Assembly (NCBI RefSeq): GCF_032050975.1
Contig: NZ_CP116967.1
Location: 3,593,001-3,657,000 of the forward strand
Origin: Candidatus Nitrospira allomarina
GTDB lineage: Bacteria; Nitrospirota; Nitrospiria; Nitrospirales; UBA8639
Direction: 5' to 3'
DNA: 64,000 bases
The position numbers were made by a program, and so were the translations under genes. Within the stretch, counting starts at the first letter, position 1, and each line of letters begins with the position of its first letter. The notes under the pieces were generated by a model. It was not told the DNA's origin. It saw nothing but the letters and a program-made list of their open reading frames with translations, and made no database searches. This document shows positions 37,979-46,637 of this stretch, piece by piece.

Positions 37979-38644
37979 ATGAAGTATTGCCTGCAATTAC
38001 ACGATCACCAATGGCAATTGATCGACCAGGATGCGCCGGACCTGACGCCGGTGGTCATTGACTTTGTGTCCGGCAGAACCGCGTACCGGAGAAAATATGG
38101 CCACGCCGGTGGGGAGGCTATCAGCAAAGCCGTCGGCATCAAAAAAGGCAAACGCCCGACAATTGTGGATGCCACCGCCGGGTTGGGCCGTGATGCCTTT
38201 GTCCTGGCCACCATGGGCTGCCGCGTGCATATGATCGAGCGATCGGAAATGATCGCCGCACTCCTGGAAGACGGCTTACGTCGCGCCGCAGCAGATGAGA
38301 AAATTGGCGCGCTCATCCAAGACAAGCTGACGCTCACCTGCGGCGATAGCCGTCAGGCGCTACTCCAGGTCCCGTTTGCACCCGAAGTCATCTATGTCGA
38401 TCCCATGTTTCCCATAAAAGACAAAACAGCCTTAGTCAAAAAAGCCATGCGAATAGTCCAGGATATCGTCGGCCAGGATACCGATGCCGATGAATTACTC
38501 AAGGTAGCTCTCACGATTGCCACCAACCGGGTCGTCGTCAAGCGCCCCGCCTATGCCGATCATCTCGCCGGCATCAAACCCCAGGCCTCAATCAAAACAA
38601 AAAAACACCGCTTCGACATCTATCTCATTCCCAAGCAGCAGTAG
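37979..38644 (+). CDS. rsmJ: 16S rRNA (guanine-N2-)-methyltransferase RsmJ
   Basis: A 221-aa SAM-dependent methyltransferase that modifies a guanine (G1516 in E. coli) of 16S rRNA. RsmJ marks are IDFVSGRTAYRRKYG, then GGEAISKAVG, VDATAGLGRDAFVLA (SAM motif I) and YVDPMFP (motif IV). The start is ATG 37979. It is followed by the repeat-rich region. Confidence 0.92.
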   Translation: MKYCLQLHDHQWQLIDQDAPDLTPVVIDFVSGRTAYRRKYGHAGGEAISKAVGIKKGKRPTIVDATAGLGRDAFVLATMGCRVHMIERSEMIAALLEDGLRRAAADEKIGALIQDKLTLTCGDSRQALLQVPFAPEVIYVDPMFPIKDKTALVKKAMRIVQDIVGQDTDADELLKVALTIATNRVVVKRPAYADHLAGIKPQASIKTKKHRFDIYLIPKQQ

Positions 38645-38681
38645 CAGTCATCCTGCGCCACTCTGTCCTCCTCCACCTTTT

Positions 38682-38712
38682 TGTCATCCTGAGGGAACCG
38701 AAGGATCTAGCA
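38682..38712 (+). repeat. CATCCTGAG-type repeat, half copy
   Basis: The segment TTTGTCATCCTGAGGGAACC followed by GAAGGATCT matches the left arm of the element at 28422; no right arm follows. It begins about 40 bases after rsmJ. Confidence 0.6.
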
Positions 38713-38827
38713 AAGCAGCGGCCGCGACAACATAAGCACCGACCTTTCGCCCTTGCACCAGCTTTCCTTATCAACCGACAGCAGTGACCGATAGAACATA
38801 TGCCAAGGTCCACGGACTCATCACCTT

Positions 38828-38900
38828 CAGGTCAATCGACGCCTGCCGGCTGGCCCCAGGGAGGGACGCTCTTCGCATGTAGCGGACCGTGTTTGAGCCC
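38828..38900 (+). repeat. Three-hairpin repeat, truncated subfamily A (locus 2)
   Basis: Only the left half of long hairpin H1 is present (CGACGCCTGCCGGCTGG ... GGGACGC ... AGCGGACCGTGTTTGAGC), preceded by a CAGGTC fragment of type B. The right half, H2 and H3 are missing, so this copy is broken at the loop. Confidence 0.75.
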
Positions 38901-38977
38901 TTCGATTTTTACTGTCCTCCTCCTCCGTCACCCCCGACAGTTGTTATCGTGGATCTATCTTCCCCTCATGAAGCTCC

Positions 38978-39206
38978 CCTGGCCTGGTGGCATGGCCGAG
39001 CAGTGCAACCGGCACCGGGAGAAAGGCGGGCAGTGTCTGAGCGCAGCGAGTTTGCCCGCCGCCGGTGTCGGTGAAACGCGCAGGGCACCCGAAGGGCCAT
39101 GCCACGGTCAACATGGTTTTGGCCACTTTTGCCGAAACAAAAGTGGCTCGTCGTACGGGGGCGAAACCCCGAATACCTTGACCTCGGCTGCCGGGCCGAA
39201 ACCCGG
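38978..39206 (+). repeat. Three-hairpin repeat, subfamily C (locus 3)
   Basis: H1 has C-type stems (GTGGCATGGCC/GGCCATGCCAC outside, GGCGGGCA/TGCCCGCC inside) around the common loop core TGAGCGCAGCGAG (38987-39105). H2 follows with GGCCAC/GTGGC around TTTTGCCGAAACAAAA (39121-39147). Two H3 hairpins follow, CGGGG around GCGAAA (39156-39171) and CCGGG around CCGAAA (39191-39206). Confidence 0.85.
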
Positions 39207-39285
39207 TATCAATCGAACCCACACAAAGCACCTCCGTCATTGATCATACGACATCCATCTATACTCACCTCCTCCCCACCACCTG

Positions 39286-39525
39286 CAGGTCGGCCAACCA
39301 GGCTGACGCCAAAATTACCAGACGGCCCGTAGTCCCGACGCCTGCCGGCTGGCCCCCGGGAGGGACGCTCTTCGCATTTTGCGGACCTTGTGTGAGCCCT
39401 GCGAGTTGGTCCGCTCTTCAAAAAGTTAGCGGCCCTCCTCTTCAATGAGGCCAGACGGGGCGTCAATGGTTTTGGCCACTTTTGCCGAAACAAAAGTGGC
39501 TCGTCGTCCGGGGGCGAAACCCCGG
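39286..39525 (+). repeat. Three-hairpin repeat, B half plus full A (locus 4)
   Basis: A left half of B (CAGGTCGGCC from 39286) is interrupted by a full A unit: H1 39337-39464, H2 of the GCCAC/GTGGC kind around 39476-39500, H3 CCGGGG/CCCCGG at 39508-39525. Confidence 0.85.
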
Positions 39526-39646
39526 CATTATTTAAACCCTCAACTTCTCGCACACCTTCGACATTGTTCAGCAACCACCAATTGCCGGCTCCTTACCAAC
39601 CAAAATGCTGTTGACCTATATGCATAAATAGAGCATATTCATACCT

Positions 39647-39847
39647 ATGCGAACGACGCTAAATATTGATGATGCCCTTCTGGAACAAGCCGCAAAATTG
39701 ACCGGTGTGGAAGAAAAAACCTCCTTAGTCCGGCTCGGGCTTGAGGCTCTCATTTCCAAAGAAGCTGCACGACGCCTGGCTCAACTTGGGGGATCAGAAA
39801 AGCAACTACGGTTGCCTCCGCGACGGCGAACGATCCCCAAATCATGA
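39647..39847 (+). CDS. vapB: VapB-family antitoxin
   Basis: A 66-aa antitoxin with MRTTLNIDDALLEQAAKLTG, the start typical of the VapB group with ribbon-helix-helix fold, and a basic tail. The start codon of the old toxin overlaps its stop (ATGA). The toxin reading frame that follows is destroyed, so this is an orphan antitoxin that may still repress its promoter. Confidence 0.82.
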   Translation: MRTTLNIDDALLEQAAKLTGVEEKTSLVRLGLEALISKEAARRLAQLGGSEKQLRLPPRRRTIPKS

Positions 39848-39900
39848 TGCTCGGTAACACATCCGTTTAGTTCAACCACATCAGAGGAACAGGTTCATGT
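39844..39900 (+). pseudogene. VapC toxin remnant
   Basis: Immediately coupled to vapB, the frame reads MMLGNTSV, then TAG, then FNHIRGTG. VapC proteins begin MxLVDTSVWIDHLRG. The catalytic Asp has become Asn, the Trp codon is now amber, and similarity stops after about 17 codons. A type A hairpin repeat begins 70 bases later. The toxin is dead. Confidence 0.7.
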
Positions 39901-39971
39901 TTCCTCTCTTCCTCCCCCTTCCCCAAAATCTCTTGCATAAAAGTTTCGCAACCGTTCTTCTCCTCTGTTCC

Positions 39972-40160
39972 GACGCCTGCCGGCTGGCCCAATGGAGGGA
40001 CGCTCTGAGCATCTCGCGGACCTTGTTTGAGCGGAGCGAGTTGGTCCGCTCTTCAAGAGTTTGGCGTTCCTCCCCTTCAATAAGGCCAGACGGGGCGTCA
40101 ATGGTTTTGGCCACTTTTGCCGAAACAAAAGAACCTCGGCTACCGGGCCGAGACCCGGTA
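39972..40160 (+). repeat. Three-hairpin repeat, subfamily A (locus 5)
   Basis: Full H1 (39972-40099). H2 here is imperfect: the left arm is of the GCCAC kind but the right arm reads AAAAGAACC, so the two kinds may have recombined. H3 is CCGGG/CCCGG around CCGAGA (40143-40158). Confidence 0.82.
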
Positions 40161-40292
40161 TCAATCGAACCCACACATCACTCTCAACGATATGACCCAG
40201 CTAAAAGATCAAAATTTGACCTGCAATTCCCTGGAAGGCAACTTCTGGTAAACTTTAGCCACATCAACAGGGGGATCAATGGGGAGGTCAGC

Positions 40293-40496
40293 ATGGAATA
40301 TCCAGTCGTTATTGAACAAGACCCTGAAGTCGGGGGATACGTCGTCTATTGTCCCACGTTAAAAGGGTGTGTTTCACAAGGGGAGACTGAGGAAGAAGCC
40401 CTGGGAAATATCAAGGATGCCATTAAGACCTACCTTGAAAGTATCGAAGATTTAAAACGACGAAAGAAAATGCGGACAGTCGAAGTCACGGTATAG
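40293..40496 (+). CDS. hicB: HicB-family antitoxin
   Basis: A 67-aa protein of the short HicB group (YPVVIEQDPEVGGYVVYCP, GCVSQGETEEEALGNIKDAI) that folds like RNase H and neutralises HicA. GGGGAGG precedes ATG 40293. It lacks a C-terminal DNA-binding domain. Downstream is a truncated hicA, an inverted order relative to the classical hicAB but common for this short form. Confidence 0.88.
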   Translation: MEYPVVIEQDPEVGGYVVYCPTLKGCVSQGETEEEALGNIKDAIKTYLESIEDLKRRKKMRTVEVTV

Positions 40497-40651
40497 CCAA
40501 ACTCCCGCAAGTCTCTCATGAACGCACCGGGAGAGCCCTCAAGTATGCAGGTTTTTTTCTCCTTCGAGAAGGCAAGCACATTTCGATGTCCGACGATAAA
40601 CATATCCTCATCAATCCTCCTCATCACCTTCAGGTCGATCAACCGGGCTGA
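40493..40651 (+). pseudogene. HicA toxin, truncated by a repeat and lacking a start codon
   Basis: In the frame beginning ATAGCCAAACTC the translation is AKLPQVSHERTGRALKYAG, then FFLLREGKHISMSDDKHILI, clearly HicA (KLPxVSG...GF...R.GKHI). ATA stands where ATG or GTG is expected. The last quarter of the protein is replaced by sequence of the B-type repeat (CACCTTCAGGTC...), ending at a stop inside it. The nuclease is probably inactive. Confidence 0.75.
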
Positions 40652-40930
40652 CGTCCAAATCACCAGACGGACCATTGCTCCGACGCCTGCCGGCTGGCCC
40701 AAGGAAGGGACGCTCTTCGCATGTAGCGGACCTTGTCTGAGCCCTGCGAGTTGGTCCGCTCTTCAAAAAGTTAGCGGCCCTCCCCTCCAATGAGGCCAGA
40801 CGGGGCGTCGTTTTGCAAGGTGCGTCTCGAAGAGCGCGACCCTTGTTTGGTCACTTTTGCCTCCACAACCATGGATGCGCCATTTGGGACGCAGCAGGCA
40901 AAACCTCGTCGTCCGGGGCAAAACCCCGGC
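40631..40930 (+). repeat. Three-hairpin repeat, B half plus A with extension (locus 6)
   Basis: The B half starts at 40631 and merges with the end of the hicA remnant. A-type H1 spans 40682-40809. It is followed by an extra segment (GGTGCGTCTCGAAGAGCG) also present at 58.25 kb and, diverged, at 49.1 kb. H2 is decayed here; H3 (CCGGGG/CCCCGG) is at 40913-40929. Confidence 0.82.
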
Positions 40931-41016
40931 ATTCATCAAACACTCAAATCCCCCCCGACATCCATCATCAAACAGACACCTTTCTCCTAGATGCCAATCC
41001 TCCGCCTCCTCACCTT

Positions 41017-41312
41017 CAGGTCGGTCAACCGGGCTGACGTTTTATTTGTTAGGCGGACCTTGTTTGAGCCTCGCGAGTTGGTCCGCCCTCCTTGGGTTTG
41101 CCTGGGTACAGTCTAATTTTAATCCGACGCCTGCCGGCTGGCCCCAGGGAGGGACGCTCTTCGCATGTAGCGGACCTTGTGTGAGCCCTGCGAGTTGGTC
41201 CGCTCTTCAAAAGGTTGGCGTCCCTCCCCTTCAATAATGCCAGACGGGGCGTCAAGGGTTTTGGGTCCTTTTGCCGAAACAAAAGGACCTCGGCAACCGG
41301 GCCGAAACCCGG
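41017..41312 (+). repeat. Three-hairpin repeat, partial B plus full A (locus 7)
   Basis: The B part (41017-41100) keeps the inner stem GGCGGACC/GGTCCGCC but lost its outer right arm. The A unit follows with H1 41126-41253, H2 GGTCC/GGACC (41264-41289) and H3 CCGGG/CCCGG (41297-41312). Confidence 0.85.
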
Positions 41313-41477
41313 CTCCCCCCATCGCCAAACATACATCAAGAATAATTCTGTACTTTTTTTTCATGGGTTGGGTAGCATGGTCGCGGGTTCATTCATGAAT
41401 CAGATTCGCGCCTGTTCAAAACACATCAGGCGAATGGGACAGGGGAAAAATATCCATCGTAAGTTTCGACAAATAGC

Positions 41478-42863
41478 ATGATGAATTGTCGTCGAATCCG
41501 CTGCGTCTCGTTCTACATATCCTGGGTCCTGCCGATGCTCCTCCTGTTCGCGCCTCCGGTGGTAGCCGAAAACAGCGTCCCCGCTTCTGCCTCGGCCGAG
41601 AAGGAGGTGGCCTACGACCCCTATCGAGGAATGGATCAGAATGGCCGGATTCCCAGGATCGACAAAGCCGCTCTTGTCACCAAGCCCGAACGCTGGCGCT
41701 ATATCCCCGAGGGCCGACTCAAGCCCGGCGGGTTCTTCGAGCGCTTCCTGGTCTCGAGCTTCTTGCTTCCGTTCTTCTTCGCCAACTCCGCTGTCGGCGC
41801 CGGATTGGGCGTGGCAATCACCGACATCGATTTTCGTGCTCAACGTCGTCGTGAATTCCTGGGGGCCTTTCTCTCCCACACAACCGAGGGCCAACAGAGT
41901 TATGTGTTGCGGTGGCGACGGTGGCTCAAGCATCTCGAAGTTCCCACGGGTGGCGTGCTCCAGGAAGAACGCAGTTTCGTAAGCGCCGGCGGGGGTTATC
42001 GCAAGACGCTGACCAGCCGCTTCTTCGGGATCGGGCCATCGACCAGGGAAAGTCAGGAGACAAGCTATACCGACCAGGTCGCCTTTCTCGAACTGGGTCT
42101 CTCGAAGTCGCTTGAGGGATCGTTTGAAGACGTCGTCCTCGAGCTGAATGTGCGAGGGGAACACCACTGGCTCAGCCGGGGCCGCGTTGGGGGAGCCGGG
42201 CAAACCGACAGCGAGTTTCCCGGGCTCTTCGGGGAGGCGGATCCCTATGGTCTCGGGTGGGTGGGCGGCGCCATTCGCTGGGACACGCGTGACAGCCAGC
42301 GCAATCCCTACCGCGGGACGGTCCTGGGCGGGAGAGTCGATGCCGCGCTACTCCAGAGCGATTGGAACCGGGGTGCGATCTATCAACTCTTCGGCGACCA
42401 GCTGATCCCCGTTCCGGGGCTCTTTCACGATGGAGGAGGCGAGGACGAAGAGCACCCGCCGACCGACACCATCGCGCTCCACCTCGAAAGCCAACTAAGC
42501 TCCGGCGACCTGCCGTTTTTTGCGCGGCCGACCCTCGGCGGCAGCCGAGTGCTACGCGGGTACATCGCCGGTCGCTGGCGGGATAATGCGGCCTGGGCTG
42601 CGGCCACAGAATATCGCGTCTGGGTCCTCCCCCGTGGTTTCCCAATCTGGCGATATCTTCGGATCGAGCGCCTCGGGCTGGCGCTCTTCTACGAAGTCGG
42701 CGGTGTCGCAAAGAACGGATTTGAATTCTTCCAGGAACGCGTGCGCCAGAGCTACGGGGTCAGCGCCCGGTTCACGTTGGAGCGTGCGGCCATCTTCCGC
42801 GCCGATTTCGGATTCTCGGAAGACGGGATGAATTTCACAGCAGCCTTCGGCCTCCCCTTTTAA
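41478..42863 (+). CDS. BamA/TamA-superfamily outer membrane barrel without POTRA domains
   Basis: A 461-aa outer membrane protein. A signal peptide (LPMLLLFAPPVVAENS) is followed by about 60 residues and then beta-strands of a surface-antigen barrel. Recognisable parts are RWDTRDSQRNPYRGT, the LGGSRVLRGYIAGRWRDN segment (equivalent to the VRGY/F loop region of BamA) and the C-terminal RADFGFSEDGMNFTAAFGLPF, ending in Phe as outer membrane proteins do. No POTRA repeats are present, so it is not the assembly machine itself. Its GC content is higher than its neighbours, and it is flanked by hairpin repeats, which suggests separate acquisition. Confidence 0.85.
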   Translation: MMNCRRIRCVSFYISWVLPMLLLFAPPVVAENSVPASASAEKEVAYDPYRGMDQNGRIPRIDKAALVTKPERWRYIPEGRLKPGGFFERFLVSSFLLPFFFANSAVGAGLGVAITDIDFRAQRRREFLGAFLSHTTEGQQSYVLRWRRWLKHLEVPTGGVLQEERSFVSAGGGYRKTLTSRFFGIGPSTRESQETSYTDQVAFLELGLSKSLEGSFEDVVLELNVRGEHHWLSRGRVGGAGQTDSEFPGLFGEADPYGLGWVGGAIRWDTRDSQRNPYRGTVLGGRVDAALLQSDWNRGAIYQLFGDQLIPVPGLFHDGGGEDEEHPPTDTIALHLESQLSSGDLPFFARPTLGGSRVLRGYIAGRWRDNAAWAAATEYRVWVLPRGFPIWRYLRIERLGLALFYEVGGVAKNGFEFFQERVRQSYGVSARFTLERAAIFRADFGFSEDGMNFTAAFGLPF

Positions 42864-42929
42864 CCGGTACTCCATGAATCCCCGACATTCGTCATCGAGC
42901 ATCTATCTTCGCAGCCTTCCTATCGCCTT

Positions 42930-43107
42930 CAGGTCGGCCAACCGGGCTGACGCTCAAATCAACAGGCGGACCTTGTCTGAGCGGAGCGAGTTGGTCCGCC
43001 CTCCTTGTCCCAGCGTCAGCACGATGCAATGGGGCCGACCTGGGTGAAAATGGTTTTGGCCACTTTTGCCGAAACAAAAGTGGCTCGGCCGCCGGGCCGA
43101 AACACGA
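42930..43107 (+). repeat. Three-hairpin repeat, complete subfamily B (locus 8)
   Basis: The best B copy: outer stem CAGGTCGGCC/GGCCGACCTG, middle GCTGACGCT/AGCGTCAGC, inner GGCGGACC/GGTCCGCC around the common loop (42930-43042). H2 is GGCCAC/GTGGC (43058-43085). H3 is decayed (GCCGGGCCGAAACACGAC). Confidence 0.87.
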
Positions 43108-43190
43108 CTCTACAAAATTCTGTACTTTAGGGAATTGGTTGGGTACATTCTTCTAAGTAATCCCTTAGAACGAAAAAAGAGGAGCAAGCC

Positions 43191-43226
43191 ATGTCAACGG
43201 CAAAACAAATTATGAAAGAAATCTAA
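43191..43226 (+). other. Eleven-codon reading frame with a strong ribosome site
   Basis: AGAGGAG precedes an ATG, then MSTAKQIMKEI and a stop. CBS-domain proteins often begin with a TAKQIM-type string, so this could be the stub of a lost gene, or a leader peptide. The surrounding 43108-43379 shows nothing else. Confidence 0.3.
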
Positions 43227-43379
43227 TGGTGCGGTGCTTTCTCGCGATATTATGCGTTTTGTTCGGCGGCACTAGTTGAATTGAATTCTAGCTTATTTGG
43301 AAAGGTGTGCGTATGCGGCAAGCTTCAAATAACTTTGCTTTACGTTCCTTAGACTTAGTAGTTAACTGAGAGAAAAACG

Positions 43380-44609
43380 ATGAAGAGCTACAAAGAGATT
43401 AAATTATTTCTCGCCCAGTCATTACTGGAATCCTTCCCGCAGTCAGAAGGGGATGAAATCGATGCCATGGTCACACATTGGCTGCAATCACAGAGTCAAG
43501 AGATTCCGTTTCTTACTCCATCCATGAAAGAGCACTGCATTGCATTGCTCCAGCCTCCTCGCCCTCTAATATCACGTCCAAAAAGAGTAAGAGAGTCAAG
43601 CGAACCATATCAGGTCCAACTTCCCATCGATTGGGAAGACATTCCCTTCCCACCTGTAAAATATCCCAAATTCACATTCATTGATCTCTTTGCTGGCATT
43701 GGTGGTTTCAGAGTTGCAATGCAAGAACAAGAAGGCAAGTGTGTATTCTCAAGTGAATGGGACTCATATGCTAAGACAACATATGAAGCCAATTTCGGAG
43801 AAGTCCCATACGGAGATATTCGCAAAATTAGTGAAGAGAGCATTCCTGACCACGACATACTCTGCGCTGGGTTTCCCTGCCAACCTTTCAGCTTAGCAGG
43901 GATTTCCGCTCGCAATTCCCTCAATACTGCACACGGATTCGCATGTGAAACACAAGGCACCTTGTTTTTTGATATTGCTCGAATCATTAAAGCAAAGAGG
44001 CCCAAAATTGCTTTCCTTGAGAATGTGAAGAATATCGTTGGCCATGATTACGGAAAGACCTTTTCTGTTATCAAAAATACCATAGAGTCCCTTGGATACA
44101 GTTTCTCGTATAAACTGATTGACGCAAGTCCATTAGTGCCGCAAAAACGAGTGCGCTGCTATATGGTGTGCATACGTGATGACGACAGAGGGTTTCATTT
44201 CCCAGTGATTGACGGACCCCCTCTGGCTCTGAAAACCATACTCGAAGATAGTGTTGATTCCTCATTCACCATCTCTGCGAAACTTTGGGCTGGACACCAG
44301 AGACGCACGACTCGCAATCTTGCACGAGGTACAGGTTTTTCGGCTTTTCGCGCTGACCTTAATAAGCCATCAAATACGATAGTGGCAAGATACGGAAAAG
44401 ATGGAAAAGAATGCCTGATCCCTCAAGGCCGAAAAAACCCAAGAATGCTGACGCCAAGAGAATGCGCTAGATTACAGGGCTTTCCTGAAACCTTTGTTAT
44501 CCCAACGGCCAAAACTTCTGCTTATCGTCAGTTTGGGAACTCGGTAGCAATCCCAGTAATCAGGCGGATTGCAGAGAGGCTCGTCAAGCATCTACATAAT
44601 CGAGCATAG
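43380..44609 (+). CDS. DNA (cytosine-5) methyltransferase of a type II R-M system
   Basis: A 409-aa C5-cytosine methylase. Motif I is FIDLFAGIGGFRVAM, motif IV has the catalytic Cys in AGFPCQPFSLAG (near residue 166), motif VI is FLENVKN, motif VIII QKRVRCYMV, and motifs IX-X RMLTPRECARLQGFP and YRQFGNSVAIPV. An N-terminal extension of about 95 residues precedes motif I. It protects against the nuclease encoded 9 bases downstream. Codon use is AT-rich, unlike the flanks, indicating transfer. The recognition site is unknown. Confidence 0.95.
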   Translation: MKSYKEIKLFLAQSLLESFPQSEGDEIDAMVTHWLQSQSQEIPFLTPSMKEHCIALLQPPRPLISRPKRVRESSEPYQVQLPIDWEDIPFPPVKYPKFTFIDLFAGIGGFRVAMQEQEGKCVFSSEWDSYAKTTYEANFGEVPYGDIRKISEESIPDHDILCAGFPCQPFSLAGISARNSLNTAHGFACETQGTLFFDIARIIKAKRPKIAFLENVKNIVGHDYGKTFSVIKNTIESLGYSFSYKLIDASPLVPQKRVRCYMVCIRDDDRGFHFPVIDGPPLALKTILEDSVDSSFTISAKLWAGHQRRTTRNLARGTGFSAFRADLNKPSNTIVARYGKDGKECLIPQGRKNPRMLTPRECARLQGFPETFVIPTAKTSAYRQFGNSVAIPVIRRIAERLVKHLHNRA

Positions 44610-44618
44610 GAGGACTCA

Positions 44619-45452
44619 ATGAGGTTTGGAGCTGTGCAGAAAATTAATTTAGGCACAAGTGATGGCGCGTATTCTCTTGTTACTGAGCGAGAACACGTAG
44701 ATTCCCAGATTACATTGACCGATTATGAAGCGGAAATAGTGTTATCTCATTTCGGGAAAGACAACATTCATGTGGGCAACGTGCAATCAAATAAGTTTCT
44801 TTCCTCCAAACTATTCCGCCTATTTCCAAGCGGAAAACCAATCAAGCTGAACGTCGTATACCCCAAACCGGAAAAGACTGAATTGAGGTTGTACATTTCG
44901 TCAAGAGCGGGCTTCAAACCGAAAGGCGGAGATATCTGGTTCATGTTTCTTAAAGACGATTCCATCTGGATTGGGGCAATGGCAGAGCCTTTATGGAGAA
45001 ACAAAGCTTCAGAGGTCAAAGCCGACGAGTCTGATGACATATACCAGAGAGAGGTCAATGATACAGATAGGGTGCGTATTGCAAAACTGAAGGGACGCGA
45101 TATATATGCTCGGGATAGGAATATCGCTGTGTCACGAATGAAACTTTCAGGGTATACATGCGAGTTTGATCCTTCACACAAATTATTTTCATCCCGATTC
45201 ACTAAGAATCCATACTTGGAAGCTCATCATTTAATTCCAATAGGCTTGCAGGGATCATTCAGTCAGTCCCTGGATACAATTCACAATATCTTTTGCCTAT
45301 GCCCATATTGTCATCGTGCAGTGCATAACGCAGAAAATTCAGTGGCGCGTAGTATTCTTGCCTGTCTTGCCGAAAAGCGACCAGTTCATAAAAAGTTCGG
45401 CCTAACTGTCCCCCAACTCTTTGGCCTTTATGCAGTGGAGGAGATTGACTAG
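44619..45452 (+). CDS. HNH-family restriction endonuclease
   Basis: A 277-aa protein with a C-terminal HNH domain: EAHHLIPIGL, then a Asn in TIHNIFCLCPYCHRAVH with zinc-type cysteines (CxxC). The N-terminal 180 residues are unlike any family I recognise and probably read the DNA site. Its location directly after the methylase makes it the likely restriction partner. AT-rich codon use matches the methylase. Confidence 0.87.
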   Translation: MRFGAVQKINLGTSDGAYSLVTEREHVDSQITLTDYEAEIVLSHFGKDNIHVGNVQSNKFLSSKLFRLFPSGKPIKLNVVYPKPEKTELRLYISSRAGFKPKGGDIWFMFLKDDSIWIGAMAEPLWRNKASEVKADESDDIYQREVNDTDRVRIAKLKGRDIYARDRNIAVSRMKLSGYTCEFDPSHKLFSSRFTKNPYLEAHHLIPIGLQGSFSQSLDTIHNIFCLCPYCHRAVHNAENSVARSILACLAEKRPVHKKFGLTVPQLFGLYAVEEID

Positions 45453-45456
45453 GCGT

Positions 45457-45927
45457 TTGACGTCCTTAACTAAGAAGCATGGGTCTTGGAATATGGGGTT
45501 GTGGTAAAGACACAAAACCGGAATTTCTTGTACGAAGCGTTCTCCATCGGAATGGATACCGGCTTCGTCTCCACGCGAAGGAGCTACCAGGGAAACCTGA
45601 TATTGCTCTAGCAAAGCATCGCAGTGCTGTATTCGAGCATGGATGCTTCGGCCAACGAGACAAACGTTGCCAAGATGACTCAACTCCCAAGAGCCGCAGG
45701 AAATTTTGCTTCAAAGATTTACGGATACCGTTTTAAGAGATGTGAAGAACCAAGCAGTTCCACGAAAACATGGCTGGACAATAACAATTGTATGGGAATG
45801 TGAGACCGCAAAATCGGATAGACTAAAGATTGGATTAATCAGAGAAATCGAAGAATCATCAAACAATCCGCTCAATCCAATCAATCTCTACAATCCAAGT
45901 GCCGCTCAACCGTTCGTACAGATCTGA
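45457..45927 (+). pseudogene. Decayed very-short-patch-repair endonuclease (vsr)
   Basis: Three frames must be joined to rebuild a Vsr: SLTKKHGSWNM (from TTG 45457), then GKDTKPEFLVRSVLHRNGYR and LPGKPDIALAKH (from about 45505), and after a second shift near 45715 RDVKNQ and WTITIVWECET. The catalytic block reads HGCFGQRDKRC instead of HGCFWHRHxxC, so His ligands are lost. It lies directly after the HNH gene, the usual place for a vsr linked to a C5 methylase. Confidence 0.78.
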
Positions 45928-46013
45928 TCGCTAGGCGGAACCCCACCTACTCTTCCACCCCTTTGGGAGGTGACAAAATTCCACCACGGCGTGACCTTAA
46001 TTTTGTGGAAAGG

Positions 46014-46439
46014 TCAAAATTGAAGCAGCCTTCTAGGTGCTAAAAGATTTCGGAGACGGACTGAGATCTTTTCCAGGTTCTTCGTTTCGCATTCCCATAC
46101 AATGATAACGCGCCACTTCAGTTTTCGAAGAGCACGTTCCTTAGCCCGGTCCCTGGTAACATTCCCTTCTAGTTTATTACCCCAGAAGTTTTGTCGTGTT
46201 TTTGGTAGCGTGGCGTCCTTACATCCCTTATGCCGGTGCCAGAAACAGCCGTGTACGAAAACCACAGTCTCGTATTTCGGTAGGATTATATCTGGTTTTC
46301 CTGGCAGGTCTTTCCGATGGAGCCGGAAACGGTAACCCATGCGGTGCAAGATCGAACGAACCTTCCGCTCCGGGCCCGTGTTGATCCCCTTGATCCGGCT
46401 CATGTTCCAACTACGGCGTTGCTTCGTCAGATTGTCCAT
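46014..46439 (-). CDS. vsr: Very-short-patch-repair endonuclease Vsr
   Basis: A 141-aa mismatch endonuclease that nicks T:G mismatches made by deamination of 5-methylcytosine. The intact blocks are RRSWNMSRIKG, LHRMGYRFRLHRKDLPGKPDI (catalytic Asp), FVHGCFWHRHKGC (metal and zinc ligands) and WRVIIVWECET (zinc Cys). It is on the strand opposite to the decayed copy and differs clearly from it, so it is not a simple duplicate. It should guard sites of the adjacent methylase. Confidence 0.93.
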   Translation of the reverse strand: MDNLTKQRRSWNMSRIKGINTGPERKVRSILHRMGYRFRLHRKDLPGKPDIILPKYETVVFVHGCFWHRHKGCKDATLPKTRQNFWGNKLEGNVTRDRAKERALRKLKWRVIIVWECETKNLEKISVRLRNLLAPRRLLQF

Positions 46440-46637
46440 GGCACGTTAGTACACTGGAAGTAAAAAAATAACCTAGCTTCTAAAAGTCCCAAACAATGGC
46501 ATAAACTTCTGGGCAGTTGAGATCAACTGTGGTGACTCAAAAATCCTGCAGTTAATGGTAATTTTTTGATGTGTTTCAGGGAACACTGGCTAAGGCAAGC
46601 TACAAGGAAGGAAAAAGACTTAGGATTCTAGCTAATT

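Noticed and set aside
38800-39243. Open frame of 147 codons over repeat loci 2 and 3
   Set aside because: The translation (for example MPRSTDSS, WWHGRAVQ-type and FERSEF-type strings in other frames) arises from the hairpin repeats and recurs in other copies. There is no ribosome site.
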